Assembly: GCF_023716865.1 (NCBI RefSeq)
Contig: NZ_CP092417.1
Span: 2,892,001 to 2,956,000, forward strand
DNA from: Endozoicomonas sp. SCSIO W0465
GTDB lineage: Bacteria > Pseudomonadota > Gammaproteobacteria > Pseudomonadales > Endozoicomonadaceae
Length of the DNA: 64,000 nt
Direction: 5' to 3'
Part shown: positions 33,744 through 43,951 of the stretch, piece after piece
How positions within the stretch are numbered: position 1 is the stretch's first letter
Layout: the number at the start of each line of letters is the position of its first letter
Program-made: the position numbers and the translations under genes
Notes under the pieces: model-generated
The model's input: only the letters and a program-made list of their open reading frames with translations
The model's database searches: none
Told to the model about the DNA's origin: nothing

Positions 33744-34787
33744 TTGCCAATGATTCCTCTAATAGCCCTGATTACTGGCAGTGCCAAATCGTTGCTGGCG
33801 GAAGAGTTGAGTCCTGTCGACCCGATAAATCAGCTGAATATTTCACTGTCTGACGCTGTCTCTGCAACACAACACTTACCCATTTACCCGATACCCTCAC
33901 CAGCAGTGCTTTATTTTTCGGCTTCTTGCATTACCAACAGCAGTTCCCCAATCAACAGCAAAGAACTGAATGAATATCAAGTAGTACAGGTTGATGATAC
34001 TGCTATCCCGTGCTTTTTATCCGGTAGCGAAATAGATACTGAAGACCCGGAAAGTATCAGCTTAACAGCCTCCGGTATGCCAGCCGAGGTGTCACCAGAG
34101 ACCAGCAGCAAAATTGCACAGCCCCCAGGTTTTCACGATAGCTACTCATTGATCAAGGAGGATCCGCCGTCTGATCCCTGGCCACAGGGGCTATTGAGCA
34201 AGGATGACCATATAAACTATGGTGATTTAAGCGACTGGCTAAATGATCTGAATGGTATCTACGATGAAGAATCTGTGTTTCGCTCTATTCTTGATCTTCC
34301 CTATCCCTCAGAGCAATCTCAACTATTTCCGGATCATGTAATCGCCCGCCCGACCTATGGCTGGGTTGTTGATAATCTCCTGACGGACTGGATTAATGAC
34401 CGGATCATGCGTATTTCAACGTCTGATCAGGGTGAGCCTTTGGAGGGCAACCTTGTCGAAGATAACAATGAATCACAACAGCAAGCCGGACCCCGAGAGA
34501 CATTTGACCAGATATACCTTCCCTTTCTTGAGATGTTTGACCATCAGGATGAAGAACAGGCAAAAGCGTTTTTCCAAAAATTATATGAGCTTCTGGCTCC
34601 TCTTAGAGGGCTTCTGGTTATTGCTATTACTGGAGTTAACAGGCCGCAGGGCAGTAGTGTTATCACCAAAGGACAGAGGCTTTCGAAATTATTGAACCAG
34701 TCGGGGATTCCAGCTTCCAATATCAGGGTAATTACATCGCACAACCATAGTTACGTATTGGCCAAAAGAAGCAGCTATTCCCGCTAA
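33744..34787 (+). CDS. Hypothetical acidic protein, 347 aa
   Basis: Not recognised. The N-terminus MPMIPLIALITGSAKSLLAEE is hydrophobic but without a clear signal cleavage site. Residues 25-170 are low in structure and rich in Ser, Pro and acidic residues (SCITNSSSPINSKELNE; ETDTEDPES-like stretch; PSDPWPQG). The C-terminal third looks folded, with helix-rich KAFFQKLYELLAPLRGLLVIAITGV and a basic end (RVITSHNHSYVLAKRSSYSR). A disordered acidic arm joined to a small folded domain is compatible with a secreted or host-directed protein, but no family evidence supports that. Confidence 0.6.
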   Translation: MPMIPLIALITGSAKSLLAEELSPVDPINQLNISLSDAVSATQHLPIYPIPSPAVLYFSASCITNSSSPINSKELNEYQVVQVDDTAIPCFLSGSEIDTEDPESISLTASGMPAEVSPETSSKIAQPPGFHDSYSLIKEDPPSDPWPQGLLSKDDHINYGDLSDWLNDLNGIYDEESVFRSILDLPYPSEQSQLFPDHVIARPTYGWVVDNLLTDWINDRIMRISTSDQGEPLEGNLVEDNNESQQQAGPRETFDQIYLPFLEMFDHQDEEQAKAFFQKLYELLAPLRGLLVIAITGVNRPQGSSVITKGQRLSKLLNQSGIPASNIRVITSHNHSYVLAKRSSYSR

Positions 34788-34998
34788 ATACACATTTTAT
34801 GACGTGTATTCGTCGGGAGTCGCTGCGGAACATCATCCAGGCTCCGGCTTGCTTTTAGCCCTCATTTGCTCATCTTCCCCGACGAGCGTGCTCTTTACCC
34901 ACAGCCGGGATGAGGCATTTCAGTCCAATCCAGTTTGGGATACTATTAATCAGTGGTATATAAATGCAATCAGCACAGGAATAAGGCTGAACTCCTCA

Positions 34999-35340
34999 AT
35001 GACCAGAACACTGTTGACCTTGTTGTCAGTTACCCTGCTGAATTTTTGCTTACCCTTTACTACTGAAGTCTTAGCCAACAGCCCTGCTTCAGAGGCACCG
35101 GGTGCGAATAGTATTATTACCGTACCCGTAGGCAGTCAGTCTCAGCAGTTGCGCCAAACACTGGCTCTACCGGAACACGGTCAAACCATGGATGAGGTCA
35201 GGGAGATGCTGGGCAGTGCGAGCCAGACAGAAACCATCGGTGAACCCGCCATCACTCGCTGGTACTATCCAGACCAGAAACTAACGGTGTACTTTGAAGG
35301 TAACCGGGTATTGAGGTCAGTGGTTCATAATATGCCCTGA
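34999..35340 (+). CDS. Conserved periplasmic hypothetical protein with signal peptide
   Basis: A 113-residue protein. The ATG at 34999 opens a signal peptide (MTRTLLTLLSVTLLNFCLPF, cleavage expected near VLANS-PAS), which is why I prefer it to longer upstream frames. The mature part contains LPEHGQTMDEVREMLGSASQ, EPAITRWYYPDQKLTVYFEGNRVLRSVV. Small gammaproteobacterial exported proteins with this GxSMxxV...PPITRWxYxxxxVYFE pattern resemble the BamE/SmpA fold, but the precise role is unknown. It converges with the AraC-type regulator, with 23 bases between stops. Confidence 0.65.
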   Translation: MTRTLLTLLSVTLLNFCLPFTTEVLANSPASEAPGANSIITVPVGSQSQQLRQTLALPEHGQTMDEVREMLGSASQTETIGEPAITRWYYPDQKLTVYFEGNRVLRSVVHNMP

Positions 35341-35363
35341 GTTTTACCTGAGTTGTACCTGAG

Positions 35364-36347
35364 CTATAAAAGCTTTTTCCTGAATTGCCCCGGCGGCATA
35401 CCAAAGTAGCGTTGGAAAGCTTCATAAAAGCGGCTGAGAGAACTGAAACCACAGGCATAGCCGATGTCGGCAATGGGTCGTTCACTGTCCATAAGCAGCA
35501 ATTGGGCTTTCTGCAGGCGTTGGAACTGCAGATATTGCTTGATAGAGACGCCCATGACACTGGTAAACAGATTGGTCGTATAATTTTTGTGCAAACCAAG
35601 ATGAGCGGCGACATCTGCCGTTGATATAGGCTGATGCAGGTTTTCTCCGATAAAGTGAATCATGGTGGAAACGTGGTGAGCACCTTTCAACCGACCACTC
35701 CCCGGATGACCGGAAACCTGATCCATATCTGGCGATGATTCCTCAACGTGGTCAATATGGCCTTTGGAGAAAACACTTTCCGGGTGATCCCATCCCTGAA
35801 AACTGATTCTTTTCAACAACAGCGCGAGTTCACCCAGAATAATCTCTTTCAATTCCGGATGATCGCTGTGAAAGTCCTCATACCAGCGACTCAGTCTCAT
35901 GACCAAATAGTCATGATCCGGCTTTGCCAGGGCAATAGCGCCTGTCATCACCTCCTGCCTGAGTTGCTCTGTCAATGGCCACTGAAGAAATTCCGGTAAC
36001 GGGACATAGAGGTTATAAAGTATGCCTTTCCCCTGACGTCTTTCCTCAAGAGCCACCAGCCGATGCGGCATATTGGCCCAGAAGATGGCCAGCCGGTTTT
36101 CCGGAATGCGCTGCCCTCGCCCATTAACAATATAAGTAGCAGAGCACCCCAGCAGATAGTTCAACTCAACATGGCCATGAACATGACCACTGTCCATAAT
36201 ATAAGGTGCCCGGTTTTCGATATAAAAGATATCCCCCTGAATATCGGAAATCGATCCGGGCATGGATACCACACCTTCGGTTCGGCCATGTTGTCGGGCG
36301 GATTTTCGGGCAGGTTGCCGGGCAGACGACCGCTGCTGATTGCTCAC
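35364..36347 (-). CDS. AraC-family transcriptional regulator (MelR-like)
   Basis: A 327-residue regulator. Residues 35-140 form a cupin sensor (SGHVHGHVELNYLLGCSATYIVNGR, AIFWANMPHRLVAL) very like MelR. The C-terminal 100 residues hold the two AraC HTHs (ISTADVAAHLGLHKNYTTNLF and PIADIGYACGFSSLSRFYEAFQRYFGMPPGQFRK). The N-terminal 25 residues are basic and Ser/Arg-rich, longer than usual; an internal start at MPGSISD is possible. IS66 element C begins 17 bases upstream, so the native promoter and any divergent target gene have been removed. Confidence 0.9.
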   Translation of the reverse strand: MSNQQRSSARQPARKSARQHGRTEGVVSMPGSISDIQGDIFYIENRAPYIMDSGHVHGHVELNYLLGCSATYIVNGRGQRIPENRLAIFWANMPHRLVALEERRQGKGILYNLYVPLPEFLQWPLTEQLRQEVMTGAIALAKPDHDYLVMRLSRWYEDFHSDHPELKEIILGELALLLKRISFQGWDHPESVFSKGHIDHVEESSPDMDQVSGHPGSGRLKGAHHVSTMIHFIGENLHQPISTADVAAHLGLHKNYTTNLFTSVMGVSIKQYLQFQRLQKAQLLLMDSERPIADIGYACGFSSLSRFYEAFQRYFGMPPGQFRKKLL

Positions 36348-36364
36348 AAATATTGATCCTTATC

Positions 36365-37972
36365 GTAACTATTCAGCACTGAGCAAAGGCATATTACAGT
36401 AATTCCGAACAGCTCTATGAAGTGATTGATATATGTCCATTCCCTGTTTTCTGGCAGACGACAAATAGCTGCGAATCCGTGCAAACATAGAACCACCGTC
36501 TGCACTCCTGAAGCAGCCTGAGATTTTCTGCTTTAACTTGGCCATTCGAACATCCCGCTCACTGCCATTGTTATCGAAGGGAATGGTAAAATCTGACATG
36601 AAGCGCAGTGTCTCAGCCTTGAACTCAGTGAGTCGTTTGAAGAGATTGTAAGCTTTAGTATTCTTGACTTTCTTGCGCTTAAGCTCCTCTCGTTGCTTCT
36701 CCATATAGACGACTTCTTTCATTAGAGCCCGCTGAAGCAACCGGTCATAAATCTTCTCGATTCGTTCACAGACAACACTTGGCATCTGTAGCATACCTAT
36801 GGTCTTAAAGCCCTTGCAGTAATGCCAGGAAAGCCTCAGTAGCTTCATCAATCGCAACGCCAGTTGATTGCTGTCCCTATCAACAACACCCAAAAGCTCC
36901 CTCAGGTGATGGGCATTGCAAAGTACGTGAGTTGCCGCATATGCAAAATAGGATTTCCAATGATCATGAACCAGAACGCCTGCAAATGTTAGCAGTATGC
37001 CCATCGTGTCCATGGCCTCACGACCTCGCTTTTCAGACAAGTAGTAGAGCGTCCATTGTTCATCCCGCATAACGTGTAGCCAGTGCAAAGAGCCCTCGGC
37101 CCGCATACCCGTTTCATCGGCTCCGGCAACAGACGATTCCCGCAAGGCGTCACGAATAACCTCTTCAGTAGAAGCCAGATTTTCATAGGTTCTGGCCACA
37201 AAATTGGCGACAGTGCCTGCACTTACACTCATTTTATAGAGAGTATTAAAATACTCTGACACGCGCTTAAAAGGCAGGAAATGGTATTGGTTAAGATAGA
37301 CGGCCATAGCCTGTGTGGCTGAGCCATATTGTGCGGCAGCGGTAACACCTTCCGGGAATTCAGCCTGATTCCGACAACCACAAGTGCAGATTTTTACTTC
37401 AGCTCTATGGGCCGTTACTTCAAATTCACCCGGTCTCCCTGGTTCAAACACCTGTCGTTCAATATATTTGACCGGCTCACTATCAAGAAGAGACGCCTGA
37501 CATTTATTGCATTCTTTAACCGGAAGGTACTCAATATAGTCAGGGATATCGACCTGTTTAAGACAAGTGCCCTGATGCCCTTTCTTTCCACCGGCTTTAT
37601 TACCAGAAGACTGTCTCAGACTTTTAGGATTGGGTTTTTCATCCGATGGATCGGTACCTTTATCTGCGGAAAGGTCGTCAGAATGATCTGGAGAATTACT
37701 GTTTTTACAAGGTTTTTGATAACCATCAGACGATGGCGGCTTGCTGCTGTTTTGACTGTTCTTGCCAACCTTTTCTTCCAATTCTCGACATCGCTCTTCC
37801 AGACAGGCAACTCTCATCCGCAGCTCTGCATTCTCTTTCAAGAGAATCTCAGCCGACATAGTTGCGGGTAGTTCTGGAATCATGCTGGCGAATATTGTGG
37901 AAAAATGGTGCTTAAGAGGATGGTATAAAAATCAGAAAATTCCAGATTTATGTGGGGGTGCTGAACAGTTAC
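36365..37972 (-). mobile_element. IS66-type element C, complete
   Basis: 1608 bp with the same terminal repeats as elements A and B. The left flank TCCTTATC and right flank GCGAGGTC do not match. The right flank is internal sequence of another IS66 copy, so this element sits in, or is fused to, element D after a deletion. Confidence 0.93.
36369..37883 (-). CDS. tnpC: IS66-family transposase (TnpC), second intact copy
   Basis: 504 residues, identical to the 5650-7164 copy apart from the SSKPPSS position. The coiled coil, zinc-binding cysteines and DDE motifs (GADETGMR, HDHWKSYF, NNGSERDVRM) are all present. It could act in trans on the broken elements A and D. Confidence 0.93.
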   Translation of the reverse strand: MIPELPATMSAEILLKENAELRMRVACLEERCRELEEKVGKNSQNSSKPPSSDGYQKPCKNSNSPDHSDDLSADKGTDPSDEKPNPKSLRQSSGNKAGGKKGHQGTCLKQVDIPDYIEYLPVKECNKCQASLLDSEPVKYIERQVFEPGRPGEFEVTAHRAEVKICTCGCRNQAEFPEGVTAAAQYGSATQAMAVYLNQYHFLPFKRVSEYFNTLYKMSVSAGTVANFVARTYENLASTEEVIRDALRESSVAGADETGMRAEGSLHWLHVMRDEQWTLYYLSEKRGREAMDTMGILLTFAGVLVHDHWKSYFAYAATHVLCNAHHLRELLGVVDRDSNQLALRLMKLLRLSWHYCKGFKTIGMLQMPSVVCERIEKIYDRLLQRALMKEVVYMEKQREELKRKKVKNTKAYNLFKRLTEFKAETLRFMSDFTIPFDNNGSERDVRMAKLKQKISGCFRSADGGSMFARIRSYLSSARKQGMDIYQSLHRAVRNYCNMPLLSAE

Positions 37973-38637
37973 GCGAGGTCGTGAGGCCATGGACACGATG
38001 GGCATACTGCTAACATTTGCAGGCGTTCTGGTTCATGATCATTGGAAATCCTATTTTGCATATGCGGCAACTCACGTACTTTGCAATGCCCATCACCTGA
38101 GGGAGCTTTTGGGTGTTGTTGATAGGGACAGCAATCAACTGGCGTTGCGATTGATGAAGCTACTGAGGCTTTCCTGGCATTACTGCAAGGGCTTTAAGAC
38201 CATAGGTATGCTACAGATGCCAAGTGTTGTCTGTGAACGAATCGAGAAGATTTATGACCGGTTGCTTCAGCGGGCTCTAATGAAAGAAGTCGTCTATATG
38301 GAGAAGCAACGAGAGGAGCTTAAGCGCAAGAAAGTCAAGAATACTAAAGCTTACAATCTCTTCAAACGACTCACTGAGTTCAAGGCTGAGACACTGCGCT
38401 TCATGTCAGATTTTACCATTCCCTTCGATAACAATGGCAGTGAGCGGGATGTTCGAATGGCCAAGTTAAAGCAGAAAATCTCAGGCTGCTTCAGGAGTGC
38501 AGACGGTGGTTCTATGTTTGCACGGATTCGCAGCTATTTGTCGTCTGCCAGAAAACAGGGAATGGACATATATCAATCACTTCATAGAGCTGTTCGGAAT
38601 TACTGTAATATGCCTTTGCTCAGTGCTGAATAGTTAC
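37973..38637 (+). pseudogene. IS66 element D, 3' fragment
   Basis: It starts abruptly inside the transposase gene (at the AMDTMGILLTFAG region) and runs to the normal stop at 38633 and the terminal repeat ending at 38637. About 0.94 kb of the 5' part is missing. It ends 5 bases before the pelD start codon. Confidence 0.92.
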
Positions 38638-39694
38638 CAACGATGAATCTCTCTGGATACTTGAGAAGTAAGTTTATCCCGAGTCAGAGCAAGGTTGCAC
38701 TGGGTGAAACGTTAGCGTTATCGCTGATCGGTTACGGCCTGGTGATCTGGCACAGCATGTCACTTCCTGTGGATAGCCCGCCAGGATTTCCCTGGTGGCT
38801 GCTGGTGCCACTATTGGCCGGACTCCGCTACGGTGTGGTGTATGCGCTGGTGCCCGTTTTGCTGCAGGCCGTTATCCTGCCGCTTTTGCCCCTGGCCGTA
38901 CCGTTTTATCAGACACTGCCTGATAACTGGTTGCCAGGGATGCTGGTGCTGGCGGTGGTGTCTGGCGAGTTTCGTGAAATCTGGGGGCGACGCCTGGGTC
39001 AGCACCGGGCCATCCGGGACTACTGTCAGCAACAACTGCAAACGTTTGTTCACGATTATAATCTGCTGCAGTACGCCCACGGTGAACTGGAAAAATCAGC
39101 GTCGCTGGCAGAGCCTTCGTTGCTGACAAAAATGGCAGCGGTCAAACACCGGTTGGTTATACAGTCGTCTGACCAGCCCATGGTCGCCATTGCTGAGGAA
39201 ATAATGGCAGTGCTCAGTGAATACGGGCATATTGGTGAGGGTTGCCTGCTCTATGTCAATGACAGTGGTCAATGCACAGAGACAGTACTGGCATATTGTG
39301 GTCAGCGTGGGCCCTTTTTTGCTGATGATCCACTCATCCAGCAGGGATTGAAAAAACGACAGCCGATAATGGTTGATCTGATAGCCTTTAGCAACAGTGA
39401 TCCGGAACACATGGATCTGCAACACAGCCGAGCGCTGATGGCCATTCCCATGGTGGCCAGTGATGGGCGGATTCCGGCCGTGCTGGCCATTTACCAGACT
39501 GACCCGGACAACCTGTCAGCCTCGTATCTTTCCTTTATCAGCCTGATCGCCGGTTATCTTGCCGACGCATTGTTGCCTGTTACTGATGAAGCACTGACCA
39601 TGGCAGAGTTCCCCTTACTGGTTGCCGACGACCCTGCCCACCGTCGTTTTCTCGTCCAGTTGCAATATTGTTGCCGGTTTGCCAGGGTTCATAA

Positions 39695-40802
39695 CTGAAG
39701 TTACGCAGCTAACAGCTCTCTCAGCTGCCCCAACGAAGCTTTCAGCCCTGCCATATAGATTTTGGCTCTGAGCTGAAAGTGATTCAGATTTACTTTCAAT
39801 GACAATACTTCCAACCTGAAGGCTGAGTAAATTGAAAGAAAGATATGATTACTCTGTGTTCTCACAGTATGCGCCGGTGACTTGGCCATTGACGCATTCG
39901 ATTTCAGCGTTTTATGGAAGACCTCGACTTTCCACCGTTTCTCGTAGATTGCCTTGAGAGTCTCGGCATCACAGTCAAGATCGCTGCAAACCAGATAGAG
40001 AATGCCTGTGCTTCCGTCTTTGTTTTTAAAGACCTGACGGTATAGCAGAACAGGGAAATCGACACCTGCTATCCACCCTTGTACAGGCTTATCTTCTGAA
40101 AAATCAACAGTATCTATACGCTGTGAACGGCCTTGTAATTTGTCGTCCAGACTGAGGGATACCTTGCGGTTTGACTTCATCGCCATCAGGAAATGTTTAT
40201 TACAGTCGTGTCGAATAAACATCATATTGTCGTTTGAGCAAAACCAGCTATCTGCAAGGACATAGCGGAACATAAGCTGGTTATGGCAGCAAATCATCAG
40301 CATCTCCCGCATCATTTCATTTTTGGTTTGCTCTGCATATCGTCTTACCTTTTTTGTCTTCAAGTCGGTGTACAGGATGGTTTTCTCGATCAATTTATAG
40401 GCGACAGGAATCGACGCATCTCCGGCATGGTAGTGTGCATTGAGCAGATTTATACCTTTCACGGTGCGATTTTTTGTATGATCAAAATGCCAGGTGTTCA
40501 GGGCATTCTCTTTGCTGAACTGCTTTTCCTGAATCGTATCGTCAAAGATCAAAACCCCATCACTGCACTCAACCTGTCGCACGACGGGTTTAACGTAAAG
40601 CCATAAGTCACGACTGGTAAACTCATTGTTTGAAAGCAATCGGGTGAATTGGTCATGACTGTAGACATTATCCAAAAGCTCTGACACTCCCGTTGCAGTG
40701 GTCTTCCCAGACGACGACAACAGGTAGTCAGAATAAAGTTCTATGAGATCATTTTTCATGCCACCAATAATGGCTGATTTTCAGCAAGGTGCGTAACTTG
40801 AG
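39695..40802 (-). mobile_element. 1.11-kb IS with CTGAAGTTACGCA ends, copy in pelD
   Basis: The ends CTGAAGTTACGCAG and CTCAAGTTACGCAC (other strand) bound 1108 bp. Duplication TTCATAA (39688-39694, 40803-40809). A second copy lies in pelF at 42685-43791. Confidence 0.9.
39701..40759 (-). CDS. IS4-superfamily transposase (352 aa) of the pelD insertion
   Basis: A complete frame. Candidate catalytic residues are Asp in LIFDDTIQEK, Asp in VLADSWFCS and Glu in RWKVEVFHKTLKSN. The TKNRTVKGINLLNAHYH segment parallels the transposase of the other 1.11-kb IS here, so the two are distant relatives. It starts at ATG 40759 and ends at LRELLAA 7 bases inside the left end. Confidence 0.88.
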   Translation of the reverse strand: MKNDLIELYSDYLLSSSGKTTATGVSELLDNVYSHDQFTRLLSNNEFTSRDLWLYVKPVVRQVECSDGVLIFDDTIQEKQFSKENALNTWHFDHTKNRTVKGINLLNAHYHAGDASIPVAYKLIEKTILYTDLKTKKVRRYAEQTKNEMMREMLMICCHNQLMFRYVLADSWFCSNDNMMFIRHDCNKHFLMAMKSNRKVSLSLDDKLQGRSQRIDTVDFSEDKPVQGWIAGVDFPVLLYRQVFKNKDGSTGILYLVCSDLDCDAETLKAIYEKRWKVEVFHKTLKSNASMAKSPAHTVRTQSNHIFLSIYSAFRLEVLSLKVNLNHFQLRAKIYMAGLKASLGQLRELLAA

Positions 40803-41201
40803 TTCATAAACTGGAAAGTCTGCTGTTGGTTTTTCAGTCTGAAAACCACCAGCATATTGCTGCCCTGGGTCGGGCGTTGTCAAACTTTGCTGAGCCTATG
40901 AGTAGTCAATTGCCACTGTCAGCGACCGCTGACGGTGAACATCTCTTGTACTGGTTGCTCCCGATCAAACACGCTGGCTTTACCAGGCAGGTGACGGCGC
41001 AACTACCGCAATGGTTAGCCCAAAATAGCGCAGGGCTGACACTTGCCCAGCCGTTTGAGATGCAGGCTTATGCTTTTTTGCCGGGGCAAAAACGTGCTGA
41101 AAAGCTCAATAACAGCCAATGCATCGTCGTACCAGCCACGCCCACCACAACGCCCACCAAGACTTCCACCACAACGCTCACCAGCGCAGCAGAGGTCGGT
41201 A

Positions 41202-42241
41202 ATGTTTCCTAAGGTGCTATTACTGACCGCTATTCTTGTGGAGATGGTTCTGCTGTTGGTCGCCCTGTTACTGATGACCACAGACGTATCAAATAGCCTG
41301 CTGGCTCTCTTGTTGGTTGCTCATATCGTCACCTGTGTCATTTATATCAATGGGCTGGAAGCCGTACTGCCTGAAAAGTTACGTAACCGACCAGTAAAAG
41401 AGAAATCAGGGCTGTTTCTGTTCGGTTTTTTATCCCCGTATTGAGCCAGATCGCATGTGTGTTGATGTTTATGTTGATGGGGCGATCAGGGAACCGGCAA
41501 AAAAACCGGCTGTTCAGTTATGGTAACCTGCCAGAGTTACCCATGCGGTCGCGACTCACTGAAAATGGCAGGCAGACAGACCTACTGCTAGTCAGTGCCA
41601 ATCTTGAAGAAACGTTACATGATGCATCCCAGGATGCGCAGCGGATTGATGACCGTGTCCGTGCCATTATGTCAATCCGTCATCTTAACCACCACAGGGC
41701 TGTCCGGCTGCTCAGGGAAGCACTGAAGGATCCGGCAGATGACGTACGACTGTTGGCGTATTCAATCTTAAGCCACCGGGAAAAATTGATTCAGCAGGAA
41801 ATTGCCAGCCTGAAGTCCGGACTCAGCCATCAGCATACCCATTACCAGATCAGCTTATTAAAGAGACTGGCACAACTGCACTGGCAACTGGTTGACCAGT
41901 CCCTGTTGCACGATAACGAGGCCAGGCAATTGGCAGCGGATCAGGCATGCCAGTTCGCCAACAGTGTATTACAGCAAGGCCATGATCCTGATATGCAGCT
42001 GTTGCTGGCCCGTTATTATCTGTGGCAAGAGACACCGGAGTCGGCCCGTTTCCATCTCCTGCAGCCTGGCAATGACGGAAGTAGCGAACGAAACACCCGC
42101 CCTAGCCAGTTCCTCCACCGGGAATGGGGACAATTATTTATGGCTCTGCGGCAACCGGAGCCCGTAGCCCAGGTGCCGATCAATTTTGGGCTTCAGTCCA
42201 CTTCTTCCGAGGATGCTTCCCTTGAACCAGCAGACAGTTGA
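41202..42241 (+). pseudogene. pelE: pelE, frame broken at a U UUU UUA heptamer
   Basis: The ATG at 41202, with GAGG upstream and overlapping the pelD stop, opens MFPKVLLLTAILVEMVLLLVALLL, two N-terminal membrane helices. The zero frame ends at SPY-stop (41444). A minus-one step at GGTTTTTTA (41424-41432) continues as IPVLSQIACVLMFMLM and then a helical, TPR/HEAT-like region (HHRAVRLLREALKDPADDVRLLAYSIL) to 42241. The total of 346 residues is close to the usual PelE size. Either a homopolymer indel has inactivated it, or the slippery site permits frameshifting. PelE pairs with PelD at the inner membrane. Confidence 0.75.
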
Positions 42242-42684
42242 TGTACTTTTCCTGTTGGAAGGCACTTACCCCTTTGTTCGTGGTGGCGTTTCCAGCTGGA
42301 TTCACGAAATGATCAAGGCATCCCCCGAGATCCGCTTTGGGATTATGTTTATTGGTGGCTCACCGGAACAGAACACCGTGCAGTATTATCAGCTTCCTGA
42401 TAATGTCGTTTACTTTACCACCTGGTTTCTCAGTCAATCGGCCGGGCAAAACCCCGACAGGGTCGCCACCGCTGATCCTGATACCTTCGAGGGTGTGGAG
42501 GCGTTTCATCATCAGCTTAAGGCGTGGCATCCGGCCGATGGCAGCCCGGATATCATGCCCTGGGTCTGTCAGGCGCTCAGCACTGGTGATCATCTGAATC
42601 ATGGCAGTTTTCTGCACAGCCACCATGCCATGAATATGGTGAATGAACTCTACCGGGAATACAGCACAGAAGCGTCTTATCTTA

Positions 42685-43791
42685 CTGAAGTTACGCAGCT
42701 AACAGCTCTCTCAGCTGCCCCAACGAAGCTTTCAGCCCTGCCATATAGATTTTGTTCTGAGCTGAAAGTGATTCAGATTTACTTTCAATGACAATACTTC
42801 CAACCTGAAGGCTGAGTAAATTGAAAGAAAGATATGATTACTCTGTGTTCTCACAGTATGCGCCGGTGACTTGGCCATTGACGCATTCGATTTCAGCGTT
42901 TTATGGAAGACCTCGACTTTCCACCGTTTCTCGTAGATTGCCTTGAGAGTCTCGGCATCACAGTCAAGATCGCTGCAAACCAGATAGAGAATGCCTGTGC
43001 TTCCGTCTTTGTTTTTAAAGACCTGACGGTATAGCAGAACAGGGAAATCGACACCTGCTATCCACCCTTGTACAGGCTTATCTTCTGAAAAATCAACAGT
43101 ATCTATACGCTGTGAACGGCCTTGTAATTTGTCGTCCAGACTGAGGGATACCTTGCGGTTTGACTTCATCGCCATCAGGAAATGTTTATTACAGTCGTGT
43201 CGAATAAACATCATATTGTCGTTTGAGCAAAACCAGCTATCTGCAAGGACATAGCGGAACATAAGCTGGTTATGGCAGCAAATCATCAGCATCTCCCGCA
43301 TCATTTCATTTTTGGTTTGCTCTGCATATCGTCTTACCTTTTTTGTCTTCAAGTCGGTGTACAGGATGGTTTTCTCGATCAATTTATAGGCGACAGGAAT
43401 CGACGCATCTCCGGCATGGTAGTGTGCATTGAGCAGATTTATACCTTTCACGGTGCGATTTTTTGTATGATCAAAATGCCAGGTGTTCAGGGCATTCTCT
43501 TTGCTGAACTGCTTTTCCTGAATCGTATCGTCAAAGATCAAAACCCCATCACTGCACTCAACCTGTCGCACGACGGGTTTAACGTAAAGCCATAAGTCAC
43601 GACTGGTAAACTCATTGTTTGAAAGCAATCGGGTGAATTGGTCATGACTGTAGACATTATCCAAAAGCTCTGACACTCCCGTTGCAGTGGTCTTCCCAGA
43701 CGACGACAACAGGTAGTCAGAATAAAGTTCTATGAGATCATTTTTCATGCCACCAATAATGGCTGATTTTCAGCAAGGTGCGTAACTTGAG
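42685..43791 (-). mobile_element. 1.11-kb IS with CTGAAGTTACGCA ends, copy in pelF
   Basis: Nearly identical to the pelD copy. Duplication TTATCTTA (42677-42684 and 43959-43966; the right copy is displaced by the MITE inserted at the IS right end). The transposase frame (from 43748) has a short change GGCTC to GTTC near its 3' end that shifts the frame and replaces the last 20 or so residues. This copy is probably impaired. Confidence 0.9.
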
Positions 43792-43792
43792 T

Positions 43793-43951
43793 GGCTCTTT
43801 TCGTATTGCAGACTGCTGATTTCATAAATCAGGCTGGAATCCTCCTGTGGCAGGGCTTGGCAATATTTAGCCAGCAGTTTCCTGAAGGCATTGTATATCA
43901 AGGCCTTTGGCCAATTTTCATTGCAGAGCAGTCTGTAACCCGAAAAGAGCC
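43793..43951. repeat. 159-bp MITE of the IS1595-type, copy 1
   Basis: Termini GGCTCTTTTCGTATTGCAG and GGCTCTTTTCGGGTTACAG (other strand) are inverted repeats. An 8-bp duplication ACTTGAGT (43785-43792, 43952-43959) lies in the right end of the IS in pelF. The same element is at 54463-54621 in opposite orientation. There is no coding capacity. Confidence 0.92.

Larger units (their letters stand above)
38643..41212 (+). pseudogene. pelD: pelD, c-di-GMP receptor of Pel polysaccharide export, split by an IS
   Basis: The pieces 38643-39694 and 40810-41212 join across a 7-bp duplication TTCATAA to give 484 residues. The N-terminus carries about four membrane helices (LALSLIGYGLVIWHS; WWLLVPLLAGLRYGVVYALVPVLLQAVILPLL). 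A short coiled coil and a GAF-type domain (MVAIAEEIMAVLSEYGHIGEG to ALMAIPMVASDGRIPAVLAIY) follow, then the start of the degenerate GGDEF domain, where the IS lies. The C-terminus is Thr/Pro-rich. Family knowledge: PelD binds c-di-GMP to activate Pel secretion. Assignment is by domain order and the pelE-F-G context. The ATG follows the IS66 fragment by 5 bases, so the native leader is gone. Confidence 0.85.

Noticed and set aside
34804..34998. N-terminal extension of the periplasmic hypothetical protein
   Set aside because: The extension is out of character and would bury the signal peptide that begins at the ATG 34999.
37329..37871. A 180-codon plus-strand frame inside IS66
   Set aside because: Antisense shadow of the IS66 transposase; present in every copy because the DNA is repeated.
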